The notes under the pieces were generated by a model that was not told the DNA's origin, searched no databases, and worked only from the letters and a program-made list of their open reading frames with translations. 64,000 nucleotides of DNA from Argyresthia goedartella (taxonomy: Eukaryota; Arthropoda; Insecta; Lepidoptera; Argyresthiidae): contig OX463827.1 in NCBI GenBank assembly GCA_949825045.1, forward strand, positions 1,138,501-1,202,500, written 5' to 3'. Made by a program: the position numbers and the translations under genes. Positions 21,671 to 32,074 of this stretch are shown piece by piece; within the stretch, counting starts at the first letter, position 1, and every line of letters begins with the position of its first letter.

Positions 21671-22669
21671 CTAATTTAAATGCATCCTGTTATTCTGGTC
21701 TGATACCAGATTCATATTAGGCTGCTCAGTAAAAGCAGAGTTAGAAGCCAAATTTTTGGCTGTAATGTCATATAAATATAATAGTGACATAGCTATTTGT
21801 CGTTTACAATAATTTGAAAGATAAAATGTACCTTTAGTCATAGTAAAATAATTACTAACATAATTGTTAGTGTCAATAATATCAAACTTATTATTATATG
21901 TACATAAATTGTACATAGTTATATTCATATTATGTCTATATACATTTTCATTTTGTGTCAATTGGTTGCAGTAGGGAAATGTGAACAATATAATTTTTTT
22001 CACACTAAGACCATTCAATGTTTCATAAAATTTTATTAAATTATTTTTGTTCACATCTCCCCTATTGCCCATGAAAATTATCAGTGTGGCACTGGCTGTG
22101 ATAGTGCTGTCATTCAAAATTTGATTTATAATATTATCTACAGTGCTAAAAGGTGAGCAATTACTAATAACACTATGTCCCTTAGAGTATGAGTGGAGTG
22201 CTGAGCCCATGCCACTTCCAATCTCATCACAGTACATTATAATATCAGGTGTTGTGGTCATATCAGACTTGGCAGAACTATTATCAGTAACACCTTGTGT
22301 TGGTAAACTGTCACACAAGCCCGGAGAGTTGCCCGCTGTCAAACAACCACCTTTCTGCTCACAGCGACAAGTATGGTTGTTGGTCAGCGACTCAAACCGC
22401 TCACAATTATGGTTCATTTCTTGAATTAAATCATCCATAGCCAATGAGTATTCATTTATAACTTTCTTAGAGTTCAAATATGCACTGCTTAGTGATCTCA
22501 ATGAATCCTCTAAGCTTTGGATTTTCAAATGTAAGTTTTGTGTGTCAGTTTCATACATCAACTTAGTACTTTCTAATTCTAATACACACTTATTCAAATC
22601 ATGTAATAAGTCTACAATAAAATTCCGCAAGACTTGACTGAAGCTCGATTCAAAAAATGAATAAAGCAC
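21671..22669 (-). CDS. LINE ORF1 protein (coiled coil; possible SGNH esterase-like part)
   Basis: A 332-codon intact frame just upstream of the endonuclease gene in another frame, as in CR1/Jockey LINEs, where ORF1 binds RNA. A heptad-like Leu/Ile-rich region spans about residues 20-95, followed by a Cys-rich spot (CRCEQKGGC). The C-terminal half carries DEIGSGMGSAL, ATLIIFMGNRGDVNK and TKGTFYLSNYCKRQIAMSLL. The order of these blocks recalls the SGNH/GDSL esterase domain of some CR1 ORF1 proteins, but the Ser block is not canonical. Residues 1-20 fall in sequence homologous to the antisense of a LINE 3' end (22610-22885), so the true start may be a later Met, such as the one at about residue 39. 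Confidence 0.65.
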   Translation of the reverse strand: MLYSFFESSFSQVLRNFIVDLLHDLNKCVLELESTKLMYETDTQNLHLKIQSLEDSLRSLSSAYLNSKKVINEYSLAMDDLIQEMNHNCERFESLTNNHTCRCEQKGGCLTAGNSPGLCDSLPTQGVTDNSSAKSDMTTTPDIIMYCDEIGSGMGSALHSYSKGHSVISNCSPFSTVDNIINQILNDSTITASATLIIFMGNRGDVNKNNLIKFYETLNGLSVKKIILFTFPYCNQLTQNENVYRHNMNITMYNLCTYNNKFDIIDTNNYVSNYFTMTKGTFYLSNYCKRQIAMSLLYLYDITAKNLASNSAFTEQPNMNLVSDQNNRMHLN

Positions 22670-22885
22670 GCTTTGTGCACTAAGGCCTACTACAAAATTA
22701 ATGTTTTTTTACAAGACACCGACATCTGGCATTAAAACAGTTCATTGCACCCTATATATTATGTTCTATGTAATAATTAGGCACTTACTTAATGTTATAT
22801 TATGCTTTCTTGATTATGGGATGACGTTCATTAAGTCTCAATTTTTGTGCTATAATGTATAAAAATCTTTGAACTTGAACTGGAA
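22610..22885 (+). repeat. LINE 3' end, plus strand, head-to-head with ORF1
   Basis: On the plus strand this matches the reverse complement of 15189-15470, the 3' UTR of the decayed LINE. It ends in AAAAATCTTTGAACTTGAAC, a short tandem 3' tail. The neighbouring ORF1/ORF2 lie on the opposite strand, so the copy is either 5'-inverted or two abutting insertions. Confidence 0.75.
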
Positions 22886-23265
22886 CTAGGTAAATTCACA
22901 ATTCTACTTCGTAAGGAGGATGTCATCTCTTTCCAAAACCTCTTTCCAGAAAAAAATTACAAAGAAATGACAACAGACAGCTGCCAAAATTCGACTTTGA
23001 TGTAAACAATATGAATGTATCACAGACTTGCAAATTTTACTTTAACGCTTAATCGATGCGTTAAAGTAAAATTTGTTTGTCTGTAAATTGCCATATCCGC
23101 ATCGATGTATCATCATAATGCAGGTCATTACCCTATGGTTTCTGGGTCGATTTTAGAGCATTTATGATATGCGTAGATAAAAGTTTAAATAGCCATAAAT
23201 GCATGTATAGTTAAGCTAAACAAGATATAGTTTTGTGATATATGTATTTCTGCAGCAAAAGATAA
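22886..23265. other. Short stretch with no gene; strong hairpin at 23031-23075
   Basis: It contains caaattttactttaacgc and its exact reverse complement separated by 9 nt (23031-23075), an 18-bp perfect stem. The remainder is AT-rich with no coding signal. Confidence 0.8.
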
Positions 23266-23514
23266 ATAATAATAATAATACTTTGGAGACTATTTACAAA
23301 CATTGATCTTGCCCCAAACTAGGATTCCCTGTATCTTGGGTACTAGACAACGATACACATACTTATATAGATAAATATTATACTTAGACAGATAAACAAC
23401 CACGACTAGGGTACAACCATCCGTTCTCATCAAACAAATATTTGCCCCCACCGGGACTCGAACCCGGGACCCTTAGCTTCGTAGGCAGGGTCACTGCCGA
23501 CTCGGCCATTCGCA
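23266..23514 (-). mobile_element. tRNA-derived SINE with (ATT)n tail, minus strand
   Basis: Read on the minus strand, it has a tRNA-like head with box A (TGGCCGAGTCGGC) and box B (GGTTCGAGTCCC-like), a body, and a 3' tail seen here as (AAT)n at 23266-23280. A plus-strand relative lies at 29736-29994. Pol III transcription is implied by the family, not shown. Confidence 0.85.
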
Positions 23515-23640
23515 TCGTCAGTGAATTTAAATAAAACACACAAGTTGTTAGTTTGAAGTATAATTCTTGGAGGAATCTTATCTATAGTAAATTATTTCGT
23601 AAAATGTTTGTTTTATCAATACTTTTCAGACTTTTAACTT

Positions 23641-24198
23641 TGTAACGTACTACCTCTTTGACCATATTGGCTACTGGCGGATTAGCCAGATAAAAAGTAC
23701 AACTATAGAAATTCGGAAATTCGGGTCTGGAATCTCGTCTGGCAGCTGATTGTTTTTTTTGAGGAGACATTGTTTGAGCTCTGAAACGCGAGGTTGTATC
23801 TTCTGCATCAATAATTTTTAAGTCACGCCTTTAGTTGCGGCGATGGGCTAGTCCCTTTAGTACTGTTATTCCTTTTAGTACTGTAATGGAGCTGAATGAT
23901 TAGTTGCTGTAAAGTGCAGTAGTTGATACGAAACTTCCCTACTATCCCCAATCCATGGGGTTCCACGCCTAGGAGTAATATCCTCCTGGCGCTAACCGCA
24001 ATATCACTTGTTGACGTCTGGAGAAGTGGATCAGTTGGATTGAGTCTACCGAGGAGCTGAAGTCTACAAATTCCCGGCGAGTCCCTATCCAGCGTTTCAA
24101 CTATATCACCAATATTCAACTCACGACCCTGTGATTATTAAACGTATCTTGAGCCTGCCAACAATCTTTTTTGGTCAGGTTAGAGTCTCACTGTTTCA
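23641..24198 (+). repeat. Solo LTR 1 (558 bp, TG...CA, 4-bp duplication ACTT)
   Basis: It begins TGTAACGTACTACCT and ends CTCACTGTTTCA, with ACTT immediately before (23637-23640) and after (24199-24202). Near the 3' end it has a polyadenylation-like ATTAAA followed by 'ggtcaggttagagtc', in the same position as in the Gypsy LTR. No internal region or second LTR is present, so it is a recombination-derived solo LTR. It has one unit of the 51-bp motif and lacks the intron-like segment found in solo LTR 2. The 4-bp duplication suggests Ty3/Gypsy, but the family is unassigned. The ORFs inside it are chance. Confidence 0.88.
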
Positions 24199-24237
24199 AC
24201 TTCAACGATATCGTGTGCGCTACAAGCGCATTACGTA

Positions 24238-24516
24238 ATGAGTTATTTTAAAATGGTCAACAACGCCGCTGTTGGTAACCTCCAAGCCCAAGAGAACCTC
24301 TCTCTGCGTACCATCGTCGGTGCCCCCCGCTACGTGAGGAACGCGACAATCCAGAGGGACCTAAGATGGGAAACCGTGGACCAGTTTGTCCAGAGGCTGG
24401 CGAAGGGCATGTTCGCGCGTGCGGATGCTTCACATCTTCCGCACATCGCCGAACTGGCGCCGCACCACGCGCGCCCGCCCGACCGCCGCCGCCTGCCACG
24501 CGACCTGGTTGCCTAG
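24238..24516 (+). pseudogene. Jockey-clade LINE RT, extreme C-terminus
   Basis: The frame reads LQAQENLSLRTIVGAPRYVRN, then LRWETVDQFVQRLAKGMFARADAS and PPDRRRLPRDLVA before the stop. This is the conserved C-terminal tail after the RT thumb in insect Jockey elements. Only about 90 residues remain, starting without upstream RT, so it is a 5'-truncated copy. High local GC distinguishes it from its neighbours. The overlapping minus-strand ORFs are shadows. Confidence 0.85.
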
Positions 24517-24899
24517 CCGGCGATCACCCACTGCACACCAACGCCACATCAAGGCCACCGCCCGCAGGGGCCATCCGATGACCTGTCCACAGGAGTGGAC
24601 AGAGGCGATTCTTCGGGAAGAGGTCCGTCGACCTGACCCCGACTCCCCACGCCCCAGAAAGGGTGCGTGAGAAGATTATCAAGCCAAGAAGCTGTTGGTA
24701 ATTTACATTATCGGTTGTCACCGACGAAGCATCGTTGATATAAAGAATCAGCGTCAGCTGGCCCGCAAGGTTGTCAGTTTTTCACGATATAGATAGTCGC
24801 ACCGCTGTCAGCCGCTACTCTGAGTGTCATGTGCGCGCGGTTGCCACACCGTCCATAGTATTATTTTAGTGCATCGCCAATTAACGTTGCCTTAATTTA
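24517..24899 (+). other. Jockey 3' UTR and unassigned sequence
   Basis: GC-rich sequence following the Jockey C-terminus up to about 24680 is probably its 3' UTR. The remainder to 24899 shows no feature I can name. Confidence 0.45.
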
Positions 24900-25200
24900 A
24901 ATGAGGATTATTATTAATCGAGCTTTAATAAATCATGAAGAATGCAGGACCTTTCGGCCCTGTGACACATGCTGAGTCTGCAATGTGGCCGCAAAATTTA
25001 ATTTTGCGTATTAAATGTAAATTTTACACACAATTATGTTATACTTTTGTTGTGCGTGTTTTTATTATCTTCTATTTTGTATGTTGCTGTCAATATTGCC
25101 TTTAATTGTATGTTTCACCTGTTTATGTTATTTTGTTTCTTTTTGTATGTAATGTTGTGTGTGTTTTACAGTCCGAATAAATTTATTTCTATTTCTATAA
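24900..25200 (+). repeat. LINE 3' end with AATAAA and TTTCTAT tail
   Basis: T-rich 3'-UTR-like sequence ending 'ccgaataaatttatttctatttctat', a polyadenylation signal followed by a short tandem tail typical of insect LINEs. No ORF is attached. Confidence 0.55.
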
Positions 25201-25429
25201 GATGGGTTTACCAAGACGATCACAAACTTATTGGCCAATAGGAGATGTATAACTGAAAGGAAATGAGGTTGTAAGGGCGATTACATCTTTTAAAATTCAG
25301 AAGTATATAGGCTTTATACGCTTAGGGTAGATTTATATGTAACTTTTGTATTTTCTTTAACCTTGAATTGTTTAACAATAAATATTTTATTGTTAAACGC
25401 TCGCTGGTTAAACCAAGTGTATCACATTC

Positions 25430-26080
25430 TCACATCCAAATGACAGGCATGTTTGGACCTTTGGTGTTAGACAGCAACACGTTAGAATTAGTAAATAACA
25501 CTAAGTTCCTTGGAATAAAGCCTTATAGCAAATTGCAGATAAATTGCTGGTACATGTTAAGTTAAGTTACGCGGCTTATGCTGTTCGGAACATCAGATAA
25601 AACACGGATGTGGCTACAGCCAGGCTAGAGTATTTTAGTTACTTTCATAGTGGCATGTCCTGTGGTATCGTGTTTGGGGGAAAGCAGCGGATATTCAAAC
25701 TATTTTTATATGACAGAAAATAGCTATTCAAGCAATTTATAATTTTAAACGCACAGCCTCCCTAAGATAACTTTTTAAAGCAATTGACATAATAACGGTG
25801 CATGTCAATTTATTTTCAATAATATATTTTATGTATGTACTCAAGAACATTTCAACATTTTCCAAAATTTGCGATAGCTGTAATGTTAACCTAAGAAATA
25901 ATTAAAGACTAGTTTCACTCTGGTTTAGACTCGTGAAAGTTAGCTATTTTTTCAAGGGTCAATGCATTCTCTATACAACAAAATACCTCTGAAGATTTAG
26001 ACATTGCCATTATATATTTGTTTGTTATTTTCATGTACATGAAGGTATTATATTTTTAAAAGAGATCTAAAATCAATCTG
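25430..26080 (+). pseudogene. Decayed LINE RT C-terminal region
   Basis: In pieces over several frames it reads NNTKFLGIK, AAYAVRNIR, TDVATARLEYFSYFHSGMSCGIVF, KAADIQTIFI and QKIAIQAIYNF, ending in KRDLKS. These align in order with the C-terminal region of the LINE inserted at 46070-47046. Many stops and frameshifts indicate an old copy. Catalytic RT motifs are absent. Confidence 0.75.
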
Positions 26081-26089
26081 TGTTCTTTC

Positions 26090-26450
26090 GCCCTGCTTCT
26101 CCCACAGTGGTCTAATGTAAAGGAGACAAACAAATACATTTGCTAAGTTATATGTAAATATCTACATTAATAAATGTAGCCCATCAGAATGTCCCCACCG
26201 AGAGGCACAGGCCTTTACCCGGATACGAGTAATATCAAGCCATACTCCACCACAATGGCTCAGCGAGGGTTGATGTAGGGGTTTTACGACTATTACCAAG
26301 TAGCGATAGTAGCCTCTCTAGCTTATAATGTGTCATCCGAATCACGAACTTCCGATAATTAACTTAAGATTGATGATGGTCAGGATTCGAACCTGCATCT
26401 CCTGTGTGAGAAGCAAGCGTAAAACACATTAGATCATAGAGCGAAAATTT
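26090..26450 (-). repeat. SINE-like composite repeat
   Basis: 'gttctttcgccctgcttctcccacagtggt' through 'gctcagcgagggttgatg' matches 29330-29500. The right part carries 'aggattcgaacctgcatctc' (box B on the minus strand) and 'gagaagcaagcgt', as at 7900-8105. It is a tRNA-headed SINE read on the minus strand. Confidence 0.6.
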
Positions 26451-26984
26451 AAAAGTATATAAAAAATAGCCGCGACGGTTTTACTCAGGCGAGAGGGGTA
26501 AGATTTTTATAGTAACCTATATATTTTGATTCCCTTGTTGAAGCAAATTCAGCAAAGTGAAATGAACGGCCGTAACTTATGATTGCGTTGATTAACCCCC
26601 CACGAAAAATAGGAGTGTAATAAGTTTTAAATGTATGTCTATGGCTGCGTGTCTGTGTGTGTGTGCGCGCTCAAACGGGAAAACGGATTATAATAGCAGT
26701 ATTTTATACTGGAAGTAGATTTCGCTGCGATGGTTCTTAGCTATATTTTATTAAAATAGGGTCAGTGTTTTAAAAGTGGTGGTGGTTTTGAAAGGTTTTG
26801 AATGTGGCCTTACAAGGAAACAAGTGAACCAAATTTTAGACTTTTAGGTTTGATTATAATGTGATGTTTTAATATATATTTTCTTGTTATTTCTTTTACA
26901 TACGACCAAAAACAAATGGAAGTGTAACAAATTTAACGATTCGGCGATGGCGCACGATGCTGTTGGCTTTCATCTTCTATACTA
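26451..26984. other. Stretch with no gene
   Basis: AT-rich. It includes 'tgtgtctgtgtgtgtgtgcgcgc', a short TG tract, near 26650. No coding signal. Confidence 0.5.
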
Positions 26985-27185
26985 TAAACATAAACATTTA
27001 CATACATTGCTTCTGGCTCCAGCAAGGATACCCTGTCTCGTGGGAAAGAGAAACACTGACGTCACATAAATATAAACATCCAGGAAATGGGGATTGTTTT
27101 TCCTCCCCGGCCGGGCTTCGAACCCGGGACCCCTCGCTTAGGTGGCAGAGCCTTAAACCGCAACGCCACAGAGGTACTCGTGTGA
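26985..27185 (-). mobile_element. tRNA-derived SINE, minus strand
   Basis: The reverse complement gives a tRNA-like head: box B from 'gggcttcgaacccggg' near 27115, and a box A region in 'gcaacgccacagaggtac'. The body contains 'accctgtctcgtgggaaag'. It differs from the SINE at 23266 in its tRNA part and is a related subfamily. TGACGTCA at 27057 lies in the body. Confidence 0.75.
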
Positions 27186-27794
27186 TCTATAGCGATCATT
27201 TGCTATTTATTTGTTCGCTTTCGGTGAGTTTTGATTATTTCAGTTTTCGAATTCGCCAAATATTTAACAACTATTTCACATCTACATACATTTCTTACCG
27301 AAATGGCTATCGGCGTTGTCATGGAAACAATTTTTTTTTTTCATATTTTCTTGAAGAAACCTTCATATCTCAATAACAGCAGTGGTGGATAATTTAATTT
27401 TTTATTTTATTATATCAACAAAATTCACAGCCGCGCTTACATGAACACATCTTAACCTCTCAACAACCGAGGGCAGTTGGGATGGGTCACGATGCTGAAC
27501 CTTATGGCATGGTTATAAAATTTAAAACCTATAACGGGAAAGTGGCGCCGGCGCCGGTGGTGTTCAAGAGGTTAAATAGTGTGATCTTTAAATGAGGCCA
27601 ATTAAGGATTTCATTATATAAACAACATAGGAAATGAAAAGGAAGATAAAGATAAAAACAAATAACCAAAAAAAAACAGCATGAGTGCCTTACTTATGTC
27701 ATCATATGTGTGTGTAGGTTGTGTTTTTGTAATTTGTTTTTGTATACTTGTAAATATATAATTTAATAAATACATTGTGTGTGTGTGCGTTGGA
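27186..27794. other. Stretch with no gene
   Basis: AT-rich, with 'ggcgccggcgccgg' near 27545 as the only GC-rich spot. It ends in a (TG)n tract at 27775-27790. The proline-rich minus-strand ORFs over 27702-27928 are readings of the G-rich tract, not genes. Confidence 0.5.
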
Positions 27795-27840
27795 GGGGGG
27801 GTGGGAGGAGGAGGGGGTGGGGCGAGGAGGAGGGGGTGTT
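27795..27840 (+). other. G-rich tract, G-quadruplex candidate
   Basis: Within 46 bases the plus strand has runs of 7, 3, 5, 4 and 5 G separated by short A/T/C loops (GGGGGGGTGGG, GGGGGTGGGG, GGGGG). At least four runs of three or more fit a quadruplex pattern. It follows a TG tract and lies about 80 bp before the minisatellite. Confidence 0.8.
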
Positions 27841-27922
27841 TTGATAGGTATGGTACATAAATTGTAGGTTTGTGAAGCTGGGACCAAAAACTAATAAGCG
27901 ACGAACTCAATGAGATACTGGA

Positions 27923-28995
27923 AATCAAGTGGCGATGCAGTAAGGTAAGGTTGACATGCTGCTACTGTGCTAATCAAGTGGCGATGCAGTAAGGTAAGGT
28001 TGACATGCTGCTACTGTGCTAATCAAGTGGCGATGCAGTAAGGTAAGGTTGACATGCTGCTACTGTGCTAATCAAGTGGCGATGCAGTAAGGTAAGGTTG
28101 ACATGCTGCTACTGTGCTAATCAAGTGGCGATGCAGTAAGGTAAGGTTGACATGCTGCTACTGTGCTAATCAAGTGGCGATGCAGTAAGGTAAGGTTGAC
28201 ATGCTGCTACTGTGCTAATCAAGTGGCGATGCAGTAAGGTAAGGTTGACATGCTGCTACTGTGCTAATCAAGTGGCGATGCAGTAAGGTAAGGTTGACAT
28301 GCTGCTACTGTGCTAATCAAGTGGCGATGCAGTAAGGTAAGGTTGACATGCTGCTACTGTGCTAATCAAGTGGCGATGCAGTAAGGTAAGGTTGACATGC
28401 TGCTACTGTGCTAATCAAGTGGCGATGCAGTAAGGTAAGGTTGACATGCTGCTACTGTGCTAATCAAGTGGCGATGCAGTAAGGTAAGGTTGACATGCTG
28501 CTACTGTGCTAATCAAGTGGCGATGCAGTAAGGTAAGGTTGACATGGTGCTACTGTGCTAATCAAGTGGCGATGCAGTAAGGTAAGGTTGACATGCTGCT
28601 ACTGTGCTAATCAAGTGGCGATGCAGTAAGGTAAGGTTGACATGGTGCTACTGTGCTAATCAAGTGGCGATGCAGTAAGGTAAGGTTGACATGCTGCTAC
28701 TGTGCTAATCAAGTGGCGATGCAGTAAGGTAAGGTTGACATGCTGCTACTGTGCTAATCAAGTGGCGATGCAGTAAGGTAAGGTTGACATGGTGCTACTG
28801 TGCTAATCAAGTGGCGATGCAGTAAGGTAAGGTTGACATGCTGCTACTGTGCTAATCAAGTGGCGATGCAGTAAGGTAAGGTTGACATGCTGCTACTGTG
28901 CTAATCAAGTGGCGATGCAGTAAGGTAAAGTTGACATGCTGCTACTGTGCTAATCAAGTGGCGATGCAGTAGGGTAAGGTTGACATGCTGCTACT
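27923..28995 (+). repeat. Minisatellite, 49-bp unit, about 22 copies
   Basis: The unit begins aatcaagtggcgatgcag and ends gctactgtgct. Unit starts fall exactly every 49 bp from 27923 to 28952. Twelve consecutive units at the left are identical. Variants are confined to the right part: a C-to-G change in units 13, 15 and 18, and single changes in the last two units. The length is not a multiple of three and no frame stays open. Each unit contains AAGGTAAGG. Confidence 0.97.
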
Positions 28996-29329
28996 TTTGC
29001 TGTAATTTAAAAATTAATGTAAGTAAGTTTTTACAGTAAACCTATTGATTAACTGGCCCAACGTGGCACCACTGTGCCTAGCCACCCCGTTTGGGAAAAA
29101 GCGTGAATTGATGTATATCTGTTTGTTATTTTCATATAGAGGAATAATGTTACTTACTACGAGTATACTACCTAAAATGGCAGTCTTGGATTTGGGCATC
29201 GATTTAATCTAACTCAAAACAGAGCTCGCGGTGAATAATTTTGTAATTATTTAAAACAATTAATGTAGTAATGTTTATACTAGTTAAACACAGCCAATTT
29301 AAAAAAACGATCCAAAAGTCGGAGTTCTT
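28996..29329. other. Short stretch with no gene
   Basis: AT-rich sequence between the minisatellite and the next SINE-like repeat. Nothing recognised. Confidence 0.5.
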
Positions 29330-29505
29330 TCGCCCTTCTCCTCCCACAGTGGTCCAATGTAGAGAAGAGGCAAAAATTACATTTGCTAAGTTTATGTTAA
29401 TATCTACAGTAATAAATCTGCCCATCAATGTCACCCGGATACGAGTAAGATTAAGCCATTCTCCATCACGCTGGCTCAGTGCGGGTTGATGGAGAAAGAA
29501 AACGT
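29330..29505 (+). repeat. SINE-body-like repeat
   Basis: 'cttctcctcccacagtggtc', 'acccggatacgagtaag' and 'ggctcagtgcgggttgatgg' align in order with 26090-26280 and in part with 6346-6600. Confidence 0.65.
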
Positions 29506-29735
29506 TTTGGGATGGCGGCACCGTGCCGAGGTTAGTGACGGTAGGGTTGCATTTTCAGGTTACATCTGCATCTTTACCCTTTACACGGTACCTTTTTTAA
29601 CCGTTGACTTAAAGGAGTTAAAAGTTTGAAGCGTAAGTCTGTAGCAATCATAGCATTCAAACGTGCGCGACTTTTGATACGGTTTTATTTTGTTTGTATT
29701 GACTTTACTGCAAAGGTTCTAAGCCTTGTTATACG

Positions 29736-29994
29736 ACCCGAATGGCCGAGTCGGCAGTGACCCTGCCTACGAAGCCAAGGGTCCCGGATTCGAGTCCCGG
29801 TGGGGGCAAATATTTGTTTGATGACAACGGATGTTTGTACCCTAGTCATGGTTGTTTAACTATCTAAGTATAATATTTATCTTTATAAGTATGTGTATCG
29901 TTGTCTAGTACCCAAGATACAGGGAATCCTAATTTGGGGCTAGATCGATGTGTGTCAATAGTGTCCAAGGTATTATTTTATATTATTATTATAC
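29736..29994 (+). mobile_element. tRNA-derived SINE with (ATT)n tail, plus strand
   Basis: Box A TGGCCGAGTCGGC (29743-29755), box B GGATTCGAGTCCC (29786-29798), then a body containing 'gtacccaagatacagggaatcc' and a terminal (ATT)n tract near 29980. It is a close relative of 23266-23514 in the opposite orientation. It is a SINE rather than a tRNA gene because the head runs straight into the shared body. Confidence 0.88.
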
Positions 29995-30213
29995 TAAAAT
30001 CGGTTAATTATTTCGAAAGTTATGAGCCTAACAAGGAAAGAAGTGAACCAAATTTTTGATTTGTATAGTTTTATTAGACTTGCTACTTGTTTATATTAGT
30101 TTTTGATGAAGTTTGATTGTTCTCATCGCCAAATTTTACAAATGAAATTGAAATATATATATAACTATTGTAATGTGTGCATTGAAAATAATATCTGCTA
30201 AACTGTTGCCGTA

Positions 30214-30313
30214 TTGCAACAAAAAATGTTGAACATAGTTTAACCTCAAAACAAACATCAAATCCTACACATTTTTGACTTAAAACAACAGTGTTCAACA
30301 ATTTTTGTGGTAA
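30214..30313 (-). mobile_element. MITE (TTACCACAAAAAAT family), minus orientation
   Basis: It ends 'atttttgtggtaa' and shares 'tttaacctcaaaacaaac' (reverse complement of the internal motif at 8831-8936). The left terminus has decayed to TTGCAACAAAAAAT. Confidence 0.65.
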
Positions 30314-31021
30314 CACCATCAGTGTCTCTCGAGCAAAACGACATTACCCTTCATGGTAAAATATGTTCCGGCGTGCAGGAATTTTATACGACGTTTTTAA
30401 ACACACTTGCAAGAAAATTACTAGACTCATATCAACCACACAAAGAAAACGTTAACATATATTGATCGAACAGGCCCGATGGTTTTGTTTTTTCCGAGCG
30501 CCACACTAAATAAAGGCACTGGCAAAACTGTTAAACAGACTAAATCAAGGTTAATAAGTAAATCCAAATATAATGTGATGAAATAACAATAAAAAAATAA
30601 GTTTGGTTTATAATAACATGTCTGTACTTAAACTAAAATAGTTTACTTATTCACAAAAGTATTAATTGTTTGTAGGCATGAAACTTTCAGCTGAGATTCA
30701 ATAAAAAATGTACAAGTGACTGATTGAAAAACTATAACTACGCCGACGCTAATGTTAATGTTTATACGATAATAAATACAACAATAAAGTCATTAGTAAT
30801 TTCTTTATTGTACTACACAAAATAGATAACTTATTGTAAAATAAAACACGTACAAAGGCGAGCTTATCTAAGAAGAGATTTCTTTCAGCAAACCATGATA
30901 GATAGGAAACGTGATGGTTGAGCGGGCAAATACCTGCACGTACAATAAAACTCTAAAAGTACTACGAGTAATATATGTATGTCAACGTAAGATGTTCAAA
31001 ATCGTAGTTGATAAACTAACG
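30314..31021. other. Stretch with no gene
   Basis: AT-rich, no supported ORF, nothing recognised except sequence leading into the MITE at 31022. Confidence 0.5.
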
Positions 31022-31315
31022 CGTTAGTTGATCAACTATTTACAGATAGTAAACCACAGCTACAGGGTTGAGAATTTACGTTTCTTTTGATTTTACATGT
31101 CAACCTAACACGAAGACTATTCGGGGGCTTCGCTGCGCTCACCCCCTCTAATCTTCACCTAAGCTACCGCAGTGTTTGCCCTGTTATTTTGTTTGCAATT
31201 CAAGTTTGAACCAGTTTACTATTTAACGGTTTTAACCGATAATTTATCAACTAACGCGTCATATATTAAGCAGTACGCCACAGATTACTATCTGTCTATA
31301 GTTGACTAACTAACG
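31022..31315 (+). mobile_element. MITE with GC hairpin core (core inverted)
   Basis: It is the same element as 10228-10543, with matching terminal arms and flanks ('acatgtcaacctaacacga', 'gctaccgcagtgtttgccct'). The core (31123-31146) reads GGGGG-CTTCGCTGCGCTCA-CCCCC, the reverse complement of the other copy's core with one mismatch. Confidence 0.75.
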
Positions 31316-32072
31316 AGAATAAAAACGTTATTTTATCAACTTACGGTTATGACAATCTTACGGTGACATGTATACTACATACCTACTGATAACCCTAATT
31401 GCTAAAAAATACTGTCATTCGTTACGTAATAGGTAGCATAAAGAACACCTTCACATTCTCAGTGTGCAGGTGCTCGTGTTCATTCATATTTGTGTAACGT
31501 TGGTTGAGAGCAAAATGTTGTTTGTTACGAGTATGTTGTAGATAGTCTAAGCCGCTCGCGCGCGCCGCTCCGCTGAATACCGAACTAACCGGATTCGAGC
31601 CGCGTTCAGACTTATGCTCTCGAATTTTTAACCCCCGAAGAAAAAGGAAAAGGTAGTAGGTAGACTTACCTGCGATGGTTCTGAGTCATGTTTTATTAAA
31701 ATCGGTTCAGTGGCTCGAAAGTTATCAGCTTAACAATAACGTTCGGAAGTTATTAAAAATCAAATTTTATACTTAAATTTTCATTTATTGTGTCGAGGGT
31801 GTTTTAAACTTTATTTTTTGTATTTCAAGTCAAGTGAAAAGCCCGTGATGGTAGATTTTTATTTATAGCATTATTCGATGTGGAGGGACTGTGGGAACAA
31901 AATTCTCAATTCAAACAGCAAATTATCGCCGCTCCAAAGTTATTACGTTAAGTCTGGGCACCCCGACAAAGGAACTTAAAATTTCAACTTCAAGTTAATT
32001 TTAGAGGAATAGGATTGAAATGTTGAAAAAGTAAAAACTATAACCCGACTACTAAAGACGTTCTAAAGAGTA
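31316..32072. other. Stretch with no gene
   Basis: It includes 'gcgcgcgccgctccgctgaat' near 31560, and 'cctgcgatggttctgagtcatgttttattaaaatcggttcag', a common insect repeat phrase shared with about 26720-26760. No coding sequence. Confidence 0.5.
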
Positions 32073-32074
32073 TA

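Noticed and set aside
27923..28995. CRISPR array
   Set aside because: The whole 49-bp unit repeats head to tail with no unique spacers, and the surrounding DNA is a eukaryotic repeat landscape. It is a minisatellite.
29743..29815. Functional tRNA gene
   Set aside because: Box A and box B are present, but the head continues into a body and (ATT)n tail shared with 23266-23514. It is a SINE.
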